The notes under the pieces: model-generated
What the model saw: the letters and a program-made list of their open reading frames with translations, nothing else
The model's database searches: none
What the model was told of the DNA's origin: nothing
From: Microcosmobacter mediterraneus
Lineage (GTDB): Bacteria > Bacteroidota > Bacteroidia > Flavobacteriales > Flavobacteriaceae
Direction: 5' to 3'
DNA: 64,000 nt
NCBI RefSeq assembly: GCF_031846265.1
Contig: NZ_JAVRIA010000001.1
Coordinates: 248,001 to 312,000, forward strand
In this document: piece by piece, positions 14,850 to 23,175 of the stretch
Position numbering within the stretch: the first letter of the stretch is position 1
How the letters are laid out: each line of letters opens with the position of its first letter
Made by a program: the position numbers and the translations under genes

Positions 14850-16185
14850 GTTTTAATCGTTCTAGTTCTATAGCTTCAGACAAACGTCTTTCTATGATAG
14901 GTTCAATTAGTGTTTTACGAGTTTTCTTTTCTAAAAAAGGGTGTAATTCCAAATCTTGTTTCATTTTATCATTAGGATTTGGATGTTTATTTGTGCCTAA
15001 TAATACTATGTCATTAGCATTAAATTGTTCTTGTTCTTTTTGTGCCGATTCCTTTATTTTTTTTTGAATGACACCATCTTTTAATTGCTTTAAAAATCCA
15101 CCAGCCTGTTCAATTGCTTTAAAAACATCTAGTGCTTTATGGGCTAATTGATCTGTTAGGCTTTCTATATAGTAAGCACCATCAGACGGATTAGAAACCT
15201 TATCAAAATAGCTTTCGTGTTTTAAAACTAATAGTTGATTTCTAGATATACGATCGCCAAACTCATTTTGGTTGTGATACAGTACATCATAAGGCAAATT
15301 AAAGACTTCATTGGCTCCACCTAAGACTGCGCTCATACACTCGGTTGTGGTACGAAGCATATTGGTGTTGTAGTCGTAAATTGTTTTGTTTCGTTTAGAG
15401 GGTTCTGCTACGATGATGCAGTTTGTGTTAAATTTATACTCACCTGCAAGCGTTTTCCATAATAAACGTAACGCTCTTAGTTTAGCAATTTCGAAAAAGT
15501 AATTTGTACCTACCGAAACGTTAAATATTACTTTTAGAGATGCTTTGGATTTGTCTGATAATATTGAACTTAGGTGATTTAAATATTCATTGGCATGTGC
15601 TAGAGCATAACTTAATTGCTGAACAATCGTAGCACCTGAGTTTTGATATAAGTTACTATTAATTGTAATTTGGTTACACTTTTTTACAAGTTCTTCAAAA
15701 TTATGATGATCATCTTTTAGGTTGTGATACCAATTTCCTGTTTTAGCTAAATGTCCGATGATGTCATTATTAACATTGGTTTCAGCAATATCAGTATGTA
15801 TTAAAGTTTCTTCTGCTTCTATGTGAACAGATATGGCTTTGGTATCGATACCTTTAATTAATGCATCTATGTTGATTTGATTGTTAACTGAAATAAATCG
15901 AATGGCTTCTACACCTCGATCTATTGCGTCTAGAGCTTTTGTATTTGCTTCCGTTTCATCAGTTACCTTGATAACTTGACCTATTTTCCAAGTTGTTGAG
16001 GCATTTGTAATATTATGAAAATGTTCAAAGTCATCAGCATGGTAAAAAGGTTTAACATCGATACCTTCGTTTGTATTCCAAATGAGTGTATCATTGTAAT
16101 CAGCACCTTTTAAATCTACTTGAATTTTCTGCTTCCATTGTTTAGAAGACACCTCAGGAAAATCTGAAAATAATGGTTTAGTCAT
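14842..16185 (-). CDS. mutA: Methylmalonyl-CoA mutase small subunit
   Basis: The ATG at 16185 gives 447 residues starting MTKPLFSDFPEVSSKQWKQKI, which matches the family N terminus better than the six-residue extension to 16203. The barrel-type region has NEGIDVKPFY, then NVSVGTNYFFEIAKLRALRLLW and RTTTECMSAVLGGANEVFNLP, all typical of MutA. The protein stops after the barrel and lacks the degenerate cobalamin-like C-terminal domain found in small subunits of about 620 residues. It pairs with MutB, which carries the active site. It overlaps the FtsB-like gene by 8 bases at its start. Confidence 0.92.
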   Translation of the reverse strand: MTKPLFSDFPEVSSKQWKQKIQVDLKGADYNDTLIWNTNEGIDVKPFYHADDFEHFHNITNASTTWKIGQVIKVTDETEANTKALDAIDRGVEAIRFISVNNQINIDALIKGIDTKAISVHIEAEETLIHTDIAETNVNNDIIGHLAKTGNWYHNLKDDHHNFEELVKKCNQITINSNLYQNSGATIVQQLSYALAHANEYLNHLSSILSDKSKASLKVIFNVSVGTNYFFEIAKLRALRLLWKTLAGEYKFNTNCIIVAEPSKRNKTIYDYNTNMLRTTTECMSAVLGGANEVFNLPYDVLYHNQNEFGDRISRNQLLVLKHESYFDKVSNPSDGAYYIESLTDQLAHKALDVFKAIEQAGGFLKQLKDGVIQKKIKESAQKEQEQFNANDIVLLGTNKHPNPNDKMKQDLELHPFLEKKTRKTLIEPIIERRLSEAIELERLKHE

Positions 16186-16483
16186 TGGTCTTCTTTTTAG
16201 CAACGCTGTCTTCGTATTCTATAATATAAATTTCTTCATTTTCCTTTTTCATGTAGTATTTTTCTCTTGCTAATTTCTCTATACCTTCTTCTGTGCTTAG
16301 TTCTTTTATTGCTTTATTATCCTTAGTAATTTCATTTTTATAATAGTCTTTTTCTGCTTCTAAATCATCAATATCTGCATTAAGATCTCTGTGAATTAGT
16401 AGAGAATTGGCATCAAAGAAAAGCATCCAAATAGCGAAGCATGTAAATATAACCAAGAATATATTTTTAAATAGTTTTAGCAT
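16178..16483 (-). CDS. FtsB/DivIC-like septum formation initiator
   Basis: This 101-residue protein has a short cytoplasmic N terminus, one transmembrane helix (about residues 8-25, IFLVIFTCFAIWMLFFD), a coiled coil (DLNADIDDLEAEKDYYKNEI) and the family segment EEGIEKLAREKYYMKKENEEI. FtsB/DivIC proteins join FtsL and FtsQ in the divisome and help activate septal peptidoglycan synthesis. Length and layout are standard. It shares its first base with the end of the uridine kinase gene and overlaps mutA by 8 bases, so it lies within a tightly packed operon. Confidence 0.9.
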   Translation of the reverse strand: MLKLFKNIFLVIFTCFAIWMLFFDANSLLIHRDLNADIDDLEAEKDYYKNEITKDNKAIKELSTEEGIEKLAREKYYMKKENEEIYIIEYEDSVAKKKTND

Positions 16484-17091
16484 TAACTAAGTCGTTCGTT
16501 AATTATTGTTCGTACTATATCAACAGCAACAGTATTGTATTTATTGTTAGGTATAATAATATCTGCATACTCTTTCATAGGTTCTATAAACTGTTCGTGC
16601 ATAGGTTTAAGCGTAGTTTGATAACGCAATAAAACTTCATCAATATCTCTTCCTCTTTCTTTGATATCTCTTTTTAGACGACGTATTAAGCGTTCATCAC
16701 TATCTGCGTGTACAAAGATTTTAATATCGAACATGTCTCTTAATTCTTTATTTGTGAGAATTAAGATACCTTCCACGATCATTACTTTTCTCGGTTTGGT
16801 TAAAATTGTATCTCCAGTTCTGTTATGCTTTACAAAAGAATATACAGGCTGTTCTATTGTTTTGCCTTCTTTTAAATCTTTTAAATGCTGTTCTAATAAT
16901 TTAAAATCTATAGATCTTGGGTGGTCAAAATTAATCTTTACACGTTCTTCATAACTTAAATGCGATGTTTCTTGGTAATAAGAATCTTGAGAAATAACAC
17001 CTACTTCACCTTCTGGTAGTTCGTTAAGTATCTGATTTACAACAGTTGTTTTTCCACAACCTGTTCCGCCAGCTATTCCTATTATTAGCAT
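16483..17091 (-). CDS. udk: Uridine kinase
   Basis: This 202-residue enzyme phosphorylates uridine and cytidine in pyrimidine salvage. The P-loop GGTGCGKT lies at residues 8-15. Further family markers are ISQDSYYQE, NFDHPRSIDF, PVYSFVKHNRT, EGILILTNKELRDMFDIKIF and RLIRRLKRDIKERGRD. Length fits bacterial Udk (about 205-213). It is the first gene of the operon continuing to mutB, and a TAAATTTG promoter element lies 24-31 bases upstream on the minus strand. Confidence 0.95.
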   Translation of the reverse strand: MLIIGIAGGTGCGKTTVVNQILNELPEGEVGVISQDSYYQETSHLSYEERVKINFDHPRSIDFKLLEQHLKDLKEGKTIEQPVYSFVKHNRTGDTILTKPRKVMIVEGILILTNKELRDMFDIKIFVHADSDERLIRRLKRDIKERGRDIDEVLLRYQTTLKPMHEQFIEPMKEYADIIIPNNKYNTVAVDIVRTIINERLS

Positions 17092-17114
17092 AAATTATTA
17101 ATTGTTATGTGCTG

Positions 17115-17122
17115 CAAATTTA
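17115..17122 (-). promoter_or_regulatory. -7 promoter element for udk operon
   Basis: Minus-strand TAAATTTG fits the Bacteroidota TAnnTTTG element and lies just upstream of the udk start at 17091. No convincing TTG -33 element at the usual spacing was seen. Confidence 0.45.
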
Positions 17123-17139
17123 ATTATTTACCAATGAAT

Positions 17140-17559
17140 TTATGGTGCTATTTTTAAAACTTCTTCTGGCGTTATAAATGATCCAAAATTATTTTCCCAA
17201 CTATTATTAATATAGTTCATAACATCTGCAATTTCATTATTTGTGAGGCCTAGTGCTGCCATATTAGTATTATATGTAATACCATTGACAACGATAACCT
17301 CATTCATACCATACTTTAATCCTTTAATGGATTTAGTTTGATTATTCTTTAAAAAGTCAGAGTTTGCAAGAGGTGGAAATACTTTGGTTACACCTTCTCC
17401 ATTGTCTAAGTGGCAAGTTATACATAGATCGTTGTAAACCACCTTACCAGCAATATAACTAGCTGTAAAATCTTTTTGATTTACAGGATTTTTCTTTTCT
17501 GAATTACAAGAAAAAATGAGCAGTATTATTGCAATTGTGCTTAACTTTAATCTAATCAT
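17140..17559 (-). CDS. Cytochrome c family lipoprotein
   Basis: This 139-residue protein has a lipoprotein signal (IILLIFSC, Cys18) and one c-type haem site, CITCH at residues 46-50 in the context VYNDLCITCHLDNGEGV. A PPLANSDFL segment and a later Met-containing MAALGLTNNEIADVMNYINN are typical of small class I cytochromes c. It is anchored on the outer face of a membrane and carries electrons. Its start overlaps the end of the sugar dehydrogenase gene by 8 bases, so it is the likely electron acceptor of that enzyme. Confidence 0.9.
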   Translation of the reverse strand: MIRLKLSTIAIILLIFSCNSEKKNPVNQKDFTASYIAGKVVYNDLCITCHLDNGEGVTKVFPPLANSDFLKNNQTKSIKGLKYGMNEVIVVNGITYNTNMAALGLTNNEIADVMNYINNSWENNFGSFITPEEVLKIAP

Positions 17560-18664
17560 TCCTAAGTAATTTTACAATTCCTAAACCTTCAATTCCAACA
17601 TAAATATAACCATCTGGTCCTTGATTAATAGAACGTATTCTGCCACTGCCTTCTAATAATTTTGTTTCACTAATAATCGTATCGTCTTTTATTTTACAGT
17701 TAGAAATGTACTGAAATTTTAATGAGCCAACTAGAAGATTTCCTTTCCAATCTCCATATTTATCACTTGAAATAAAAGCCATACCACTTGGAGCAATGGA
17801 AGGTGTCCAATAATGAATCGGTTGCTCCATACCATCTCTCTCTGTGAGATCTGTAAATTTACTTCCGCTATAATTAACACCATAACTTATTACTGGCCAA
17901 CCATAATTTTTACCTGCTTCAATAATGTTTATTTCATCTCCACCTTTTGGTCCATGCTCGTGAGTCCAGATTTTATAAGTTTCTGGATGTAATGTCATGC
18001 CTTGAGGGTTTCTATGACCATATGAATAAATAGCTTTTTTAGCATTAGGAGTATTTATAAAGGGATTATCTTCTGGGATAGTTCCATCATCATTAAGGCG
18101 ATAAATTTTTCCACAATCTCTCGTGATATCTTGTGGATTTACATCTCTATTACCACGATCTCCAATTGAAAAATATAAGTAGTCATCATTATCAAATGCT
18201 AGTCTACAACCAAAATGTTGTCCTCTTCTAGAGTTTGGGTTTGCTTTATACAATACATCTTGGTTAATTAAACGATTGTCTTCTAGTTTTGCCCTCATAA
18301 TAGTAGTGTTTCCACCTTCTCCTTCGCCTTGACTAGAAGCATAAGACATATAAATCCAACCGTTAGTTTTATAATCTGGATGAATTATAATATCCATTAA
18401 ACCACCTTGACCTCTAACATAAATTTTTGGTAAGCCATTGATCTCTTTTAGAGAGTTGTCTTTAAAGTGAAATAGCTGACCAGTTTTCTCAGTAATCAGC
18501 ATAGAGTTATCTGGTAAGAAAGTAAAACCCCATGGTATATCTATACCTGGTACAACAACTTCATAGTTGATTGACAAATCTGAATCTGATGCTTTTTTAC
18601 TTTGCGCACAACTTGTAAGTGTTAGGCAAAAAAAGAATAATATTTTTATGGATTTGGGTCTCAA
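17552..18664 (-). CDS. PQQ-dependent sugar dehydrogenase (glucose/sorbosone type)
   Basis: This 370-residue protein starts with a lipoprotein signal, LFFFCLTLTSC, and then forms the six-bladed GSDH beta-propeller: VPGIDIPWGFTFLPD, GQGGLMDIIIHPDYK, RRGQHFGCRLAFDND, SIGDRGNRDVNPQD, YSYGHRNPQGMTLHP and HEHGPKGGDEINII. These are the conserved blocks, including the catalytic His region and PQQ/calcium-binding loops, of soluble aldose sugar dehydrogenases. It would oxidise sugars outside the cytoplasm and pass electrons to the overlapping cytochrome c gene. Substrate cannot be fixed. Confidence 0.92.
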   Translation of the reverse strand: MRPKSIKILFFFCLTLTSCAQSKKASDSDLSINYEVVVPGIDIPWGFTFLPDNSMLITEKTGQLFHFKDNSLKEINGLPKIYVRGQGGLMDIIIHPDYKTNGWIYMSYASSQGEGEGGNTTIMRAKLEDNRLINQDVLYKANPNSRRGQHFGCRLAFDNDDYLYFSIGDRGNRDVNPQDITRDCGKIYRLNDDGTIPEDNPFINTPNAKKAIYSYGHRNPQGMTLHPETYKIWTHEHGPKGGDEINIIEAGKNYGWPVISYGVNYSGSKFTDLTERDGMEQPIHYWTPSIAPSGMAFISSDKYGDWKGNLLVGSLKFQYISNCKIKDDTIISETKLLEGSGRIRSINQGPDGYIYVGIEGLGIVKLLRND

Positions 18665-18710
18665 TATAATAGGATTTATAATGAACTTAAAAATAAGAAA
18701 TAAATGTTGT

Positions 18711-18738
18711 TTGTGATGTTATAAAAATCATATATTTG
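18711..18738 (+). promoter_or_regulatory. Promoter for tRNA-Pro
   Basis: TATATTTG at 18731-18738 fits the TAnnTTTG -7 element, with TTG at 18711-18713 (17-base gap) or 18707-18709 (21-base gap) as the -33 element. The tRNA begins 25 bases downstream. Confidence 0.65.
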
Positions 18739-18762
18739 CAATCCTTAAAATGATAACCATTT

Positions 18763-18837
18763 CGGGGTGTAGCGTAGCCCGGTTATCGCGCCGCGTTTGG
18801 GACGCGGAGGTCGCAGGTTCGAATCCTGCCACCCCGA
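18763..18837 (+). tRNA. tRNA-Pro (anticodon TGG)
   Basis: The acceptor arms CGGGGTG and CACCCCG pair. The anticodon stem-loop is CCGCG-TTTGGGA-CGCGG with anticodon TGG. The T arm is GCAGG-TTCGAAT-CCTGC. The discriminator base is A; CCA is not encoded. Confidence 0.97.
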
Positions 18838-18843
18838 CTTTAA

Positions 18844-18871
18844 AGCTCAACCATTGGTTGGGCTTTTTTTT
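18844..18871 (+). terminator. Terminator after tRNA-Pro
   Basis: GCTCAACC-ATT-GGTTGGGC followed by eight T residues immediately downstream of the tRNA. The T run touches the stop codon of the convergent DUF58 gene. Confidence 0.85.
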
Positions 18872-20201
18872 ATATTAATCCTCTTGCTTTTATCTCTAGA
18901 TACTTATTAATAGTATTTATTGTAAGCTGTTCAGGAGACGTTAAAATACTTTGAATTCCATGTTTTTGAAGTTCATTAACGATTAGTTTCTTTTCGTAAA
19001 TGAATTTTTCTGCAATTGTTTTTTCGAAAATCTCATAGGTATTAGAAGATTCTTTCTTGGTAAGCTTATCTAATTCTGTGTTTTCAAAAAAGATTACAAC
19101 TAACAAATGATTTTTTGCAATAGCTTGTAAGTATGGTAGTTGCCTGTAAAGTGCATCTAAGGTTTCAAAATTTGTATACAATAATATAAGACTACGCTGA
19201 TTTAGGTTTCGTTTTACATCTATGTATAATCTTGCAAAATCAGACTCAGCAAAATCAGTATTAAGATTATAAAGTGTTTCTAAAATTTGATTCATCTGTG
19301 ATGGTCGACGTTCTGCAGCAACTCTATTTTCAACTTTTCTTGAAAAAGAAAACATACCAGCTTTATCTTGTTTGTATAATGCAACATTACTAATCACTAA
19401 AGTTGAGTTAACTGCATAATCTAGTAAGCTTAAGCCTTCAAAAGGCATTTTCATTGAACGGCCTTTGTCTATAACATTATAAATAGGTTGTGATTTTTCA
19501 TCTTGATATTGGTTAACCATCAATTGATTTCGCTTAGCAGTAGCCTTCCAATTGATATTACGAATATCATCTCCAATGACATAATCCTTAATCTGTTCAA
19601 ACTCCATAGTATGACCAATTCTTCTTATTTTTTTTAGGCCAAATTCAAACAATTTATTTGAAAATGCCATGAGCATATACTTTCTTAACTGTAAAAAAGA
19701 GGGATAGTTAGGTACCATGGCATCTTTTCCGAATTGGAATCTTTTAGCAACAAAATTTATAGGAGATGAAATGTAGGTGTTGAGATTGCCAAAATGATAT
19801 TCTCCACGTTCTAATGGTCGGAGTGTGTATGTTATTTTCTTTTTCTCTTCAGCCTTTACCTCAGTATTAATTTCAAAATCTCTTTTTTGATATTGAAACG
19901 GAAGTTCATCAATTAGTTTTAAGTGAGTTTTAAAATTGAATAGATTCTGTATTTCAAGTTCAATAGGATTGTCATCACCATTACTTAGCTTTTCTGGTAG
20001 AATCCTTTTTACAACAATTCCTTTTTTATGGTGTAATAGAATAAGATCAAAAACAGTTAGACCTACTGCAACGAGTGTTAACATTTGTGTGATGATGAAG
20101 AGACCACTAAACTGGTAGGATAACACAAATAATAATACGAGGATTATTACAGCAATAAAAAATCGCTTTTGTAAATAAGTATGTTTAAAAAAGGATTTCA
20201 A
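18870..20201 (-). CDS. DUF58 domain protein of the MoxR cluster
   Basis: This 443-residue protein has two closely spaced N-terminal transmembrane helices (about residues 12-30 and 32-50), a beta-rich middle (LPEKLSNGDDNPIELEIQN) and the DUF58 signature IGDDIRNINWKATAKRNQ, followed by a VWA-like C-terminal fold with DKGRSM. DUF58 proteins accompany MoxR ATPases in envelope-related complexes, and VWA-type proteins in such clusters are thought to be MoxR substrates. It is the last gene of a six-gene minus-strand operon running 25074 to 18870. Confidence 0.9.
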   Translation of the reverse strand: MKSFFKHTYLQKRFFIAVIILVLLFVLSYQFSGLFIITQMLTLVAVGLTVFDLILLHHKKGIVVKRILPEKLSNGDDNPIELEIQNLFNFKTHLKLIDELPFQYQKRDFEINTEVKAEEKKKITYTLRPLERGEYHFGNLNTYISSPINFVAKRFQFGKDAMVPNYPSFLQLRKYMLMAFSNKLFEFGLKKIRRIGHTMEFEQIKDYVIGDDIRNINWKATAKRNQLMVNQYQDEKSQPIYNVIDKGRSMKMPFEGLSLLDYAVNSTLVISNVALYKQDKAGMFSFSRKVENRVAAERRPSQMNQILETLYNLNTDFAESDFARLYIDVKRNLNQRSLILLYTNFETLDALYRQLPYLQAIAKNHLLVVIFFENTELDKLTKKESSNTYEIFEKTIAEKFIYEKKLIVNELQKHGIQSILTSPEQLTINTINKYLEIKARGLI

Positions 20202-20202
20202 T

Positions 20203-21234
20203 CTATCTCGGAATCTCTATAGTTTCTAAAATTTGATCGATCACTTTTTCCACTGTAAATGCTTCCATTTCTCGTTCTGGAGTTAATACTAATCTATGGT
20301 TTAACACAGCCTTTGTACAGCGTTTAATGTCATCTGGAGTAACAAAATCTCGTCCATTAATTGCAGCATTGGCTTTAGCTGCATTAAGAATAGCTATGGA
20401 TGCTCTTGGCGATGCTCCTAAATATAAATTAGCATTAGTCCTAGTGTTGTGAACTATTGAAGCGATGTAATTTAATAAGTGGTCCTCTACTAAAATTTGC
20501 TTAATTAAATCTTGATAATTACTAATGTCTTTAGCTTTTAAGACAGCCTTAATAGTATTAAAATCAATAGTGTCTTTACGTTCATGGTTTTCTGATAGTA
20601 TTTGAACTTCATCCTCTAGTGAAGGATAATCTACATCTATTTTAAATAGAAAACGATCTAATTGAGCTTCTGGCAAACGGTAAGTACCTTCTTGTTCAAT
20701 TGGGTTTTGTGTTGCAAATACTAAAAAAGGTGCTTCCATAATGTTTTTAGTACCATCTATTGTAATTTGTCGTTCTGCCATAACTTCGAATAAAGCAGCC
20801 TGTGTTTTAGCAGGTGCTCTATTGATCTCATCAATTAATACAATATTTGAAAAAATAGGTCCTGGTTTAAATTCAAACTCTGTAGTTTTCTGATTAAATA
20901 CTGAAGTGCCTAAAATATCACTTGGCATTAAATCTGGTGTGAATTGTATTCTGCTAAAATCTACATCTAGTGTTTTGGCCAGAAGTTTTGCTGTTACAGT
21001 TTTGGCAACTCCAGGAACACCTTCTATTAAGGAGTGACCATTGGCTAGGATTGAGATAATTAGGAGTTCAACCATATTATGCTGCCCAACAATGACTTTT
21101 CCTATTTCTTGTTTTATGGCTTCTACAGCATCTTGAAGCGGTTTTAAGTCTAACCTACTTTCAAAATTCATTGGTGTATTGTCTTGCTGCTCTTTTTCGT
21201 TTTGTTGCTCTTGTTCTGGCTGTTGTTCTTCCAT
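20203..21234 (-). CDS. MoxR family AAA+ ATPase
   Basis: This 343-residue protein has a Gln/Glu-rich N terminus (residues 1-20) and a MoxR-type AAA+ core: Walker A GVPGVAKT (72-79), IQFTPDLMPSDILG, Walker B with IVLIDEINRAPAKTQ, EVMAERQITIDG and ATQNPIEQEGTYRLPEAQLD. The lid domain follows with GASPRASIAILNAAKA. MoxR ATPases act as chaperones that remodel VWA-domain partners, consistent with DUF58 and DUF4350 genes on both sides. It ends one base before the DUF58 gene. Confidence 0.95.
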   Translation of the reverse strand: MEEQQPEQEQQNEKEQQDNTPMNFESRLDLKPLQDAVEAIKQEIGKVIVGQHNMVELLIISILANGHSLIEGVPGVAKTVTAKLLAKTLDVDFSRIQFTPDLMPSDILGTSVFNQKTTEFEFKPGPIFSNIVLIDEINRAPAKTQAALFEVMAERQITIDGTKNIMEAPFLVFATQNPIEQEGTYRLPEAQLDRFLFKIDVDYPSLEDEVQILSENHERKDTIDFNTIKAVLKAKDISNYQDLIKQILVEDHLLNYIASIVHNTRTNANLYLGASPRASIAILNAAKANAAINGRDFVTPDDIKRCTKAVLNHRLVLTPEREMEAFTVEKVIDQILETIEIPR

Positions 21235-21236
21235 TA

Positions 21237-22460
21237 TTATTGGGTTTTTGTAAACGATTCAATTTTTTTATTTAACTCTATTAGGTCATTTTCATTCAAA
21301 GTGTTTTTAGACTTTAAATGGATAATGAAATCAATAATATCTTTGGTTGTTGCTTTTGTGTTAGATGATTTCAAAGCTAATTTGTCTATGAAATTCTGAT
21401 TTAATTCACTGGTTTCTAAATAAAAACGTGTTCTTGTATATTCTAAAAAATAAGTGATTTTCTTTTCAATGATACTTTTGTAATTCCCGTTTTGGTAATA
21501 TAAGTCTCCGATGATTTGTGTAAATTCTACTGTTGTGTTTTTTACAGGATCAATTACAGGAATAATTCGCTGCGTTCGTTTGCCTTTGAATATCACAAAC
21601 AATACTAATGCTAATAATGCAACATAAAATGCCCATTTTAGAGCAGTATTTGTTAATATAAATCGTAGTGGACTTTTAATAATTTTTCGCCCAGACTTTT
21701 TATAATTATCCCAAATGAGTTGCTGTTTTGGTAGAAAGGATAAAACGGTAGCTGCATAATCTTCATTATCATTTAGCATATGATAATTGGTAAATGCAAA
21801 AGGATTGGAATGTAAATAGAAATATCCTCCATTATCTCCATATTTAATTTTTATAAAATTAGCGTAAGTTAAAATTTCACCACCTTCAATTTCGTCTTCT
21901 ATATCATCAATCTCTAGAGTAACTGTTCCTAAAACAGTTGTGTTTAAAGTATCTATAGAGGTGAAATAACTAGTTTCTATAACATCTTTAAAAAGTTTTT
22001 TATTCTTATTTAGAGTAGGACTTGTAAAGCTACTTGTGGCACCTTTTTTGAAAAAACCTGAGTTTCTTCTTTCTAAATATGTATTTAAGGAGTCTATGAC
22101 ATTACCATAAAAATAATTTGAGCTAATAAAAACGGAGTTACCATTATCTACATAATCAGCAAGGCTTTTGGATTCTTCTTCATCTAGACTAATCCAATCA
22201 TTAATAAGCAATAATGTAGTTTTAGAATCCTCAGGTACATCCTTTAAGTAACTGTAAAGAGTTTCTGTTGAGGTTAAAATGTCTTCATCTGAGTAATCTT
22301 CTAACTCATTAAATAACACATAACAACCTAATGGTATTTTATCAGCAGCAGAGTAGGAGTCTCGCCAGTTAATAGCAGCTGGTTTAGTAACTTCAGCGAC
22401 CATCATTAATATAATGATGACTACAATGGTGTACAATGCTATTTTAGATCGTTTACCCAT
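21237..22460 (-). CDS. DUF4350 domain membrane protein
   Basis: This 407-residue protein has an N-terminal transmembrane helix (IALYTIVVIIILMMVAEV), an extracytoplasmic region with the DUF4350 pattern (YSAADKIPLGCYVLFNEL, LLINDWISLDEEESKSLADYVDNG, FISSNYFYGN) that resembles a GATase-like fold, a second helix (about 270-290, LKWAFYVALLALVLFVIF) and a cytoplasmic helical tail. Its role in the MoxR cluster is unknown. It overlaps the DUF4129 gene by 8 bases and lies two bases from moxR. Confidence 0.88.
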   Translation of the reverse strand: MGKRSKIALYTIVVIIILMMVAEVTKPAAINWRDSYSAADKIPLGCYVLFNELEDYSDEDILTSTETLYSYLKDVPEDSKTTLLLINDWISLDEEESKSLADYVDNGNSVFISSNYFYGNVIDSLNTYLERRNSGFFKKGATSSFTSPTLNKNKKLFKDVIETSYFTSIDTLNTTVLGTVTLEIDDIEDEIEGGEILTYANFIKIKYGDNGGYFYLHSNPFAFTNYHMLNDNEDYAATVLSFLPKQQLIWDNYKKSGRKIIKSPLRFILTNTALKWAFYVALLALVLFVIFKGKRTQRIIPVIDPVKNTTVEFTQIIGDLYYQNGNYKSIIEKKITYFLEYTRTRFYLETSELNQNFIDKLALKSSNTKATTKDIIDFIIHLKSKNTLNENDLIELNKKIESFTKTQ

Positions 22461-23175
22461 TAGATACAGCTTTTTTTAGGTTTTTAAAATCTGATGAATT
22501 AGTATTAAATCCGGCTTCATCAATTGGAAATTCTCCATACCATACGTAATCATAGATATAAGAGATACGTTTAAATAGTGTTTTAATAGAGTTATCTTTA
22601 ATTTCTGTAATATAATCTGAGTTGGTTTTATCGTAATGCCAATCTATGATATTATTATTTGTAAGATGTTTTAAGGAGCTTAAATACAAATAACGTGTGG
22701 CAAGTCTGTAGTCTTTATTATTGATAGCATCTTTTATAAGATTTTCAAAATTTATTTCTTTTAGGTTTTCTTCAATATATTTAAAACCATCGATCTGTTT
22801 TTCTGGGTTTCTAAAAACAGAGGTTGCTGTAGACTGCAGTAAAAAATTAATGAGTAAATATAATGCTCCAAGACCAAGTAGACCATATACAATATATTCT
22901 AAGGTTTTGTAGTCAATAAAATCGACATCAAAACCAAATAGATTACCAATCCATCTAAAAAACTTTCTAAGCGCACCTTGTATTAGATTAACACCACCAG
23001 TATCATTAATAGAATAATTAAAATCATCTCCTGGATAGCGTTCTTGTATTTGGTCTTTAAAATAAGTAACGTCGTGAGTCGAAGAATCCACTTTTACGCC
23101 TTCAAGTTGAGCAAAACTAAAAACGTTAGTAGAGAGGAATATTAAAATAATGATATGTTTAATCCATCTATTCAT
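22453..23175 (-). CDS. DUF4129 domain membrane protein
   Basis: This 240-residue protein has an N-terminal signal-like helix (HIIILIFLSTNVFSFAQ), a transmembrane helix at about residues 90-112 (LEYIVYGLLGLGALYLLINFLL) and the cytoplasmic C-terminal DUF4129 region with ALNNKDYRLATRYLYLSSLK-like helices, then HYDKTNSDYITEI and IYDYVWYGEFPID. DUF4129 proteins are regular members of MoxR/DUF58 clusters. It overlaps both neighbours by 8 bases, indicating a single transcript. Confidence 0.88.
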   Translation of the reverse strand: MNRWIKHIIILIFLSTNVFSFAQLEGVKVDSSTHDVTYFKDQIQERYPGDDFNYSINDTGGVNLIQGALRKFFRWIGNLFGFDVDFIDYKTLEYIVYGLLGLGALYLLINFLLQSTATSVFRNPEKQIDGFKYIEENLKEINFENLIKDAINNKDYRLATRYLYLSSLKHLTNNNIIDWHYDKTNSDYITEIKDNSIKTLFKRISYIYDYVWYGEFPIDEAGFNTNSSDFKNLKKAVSNG

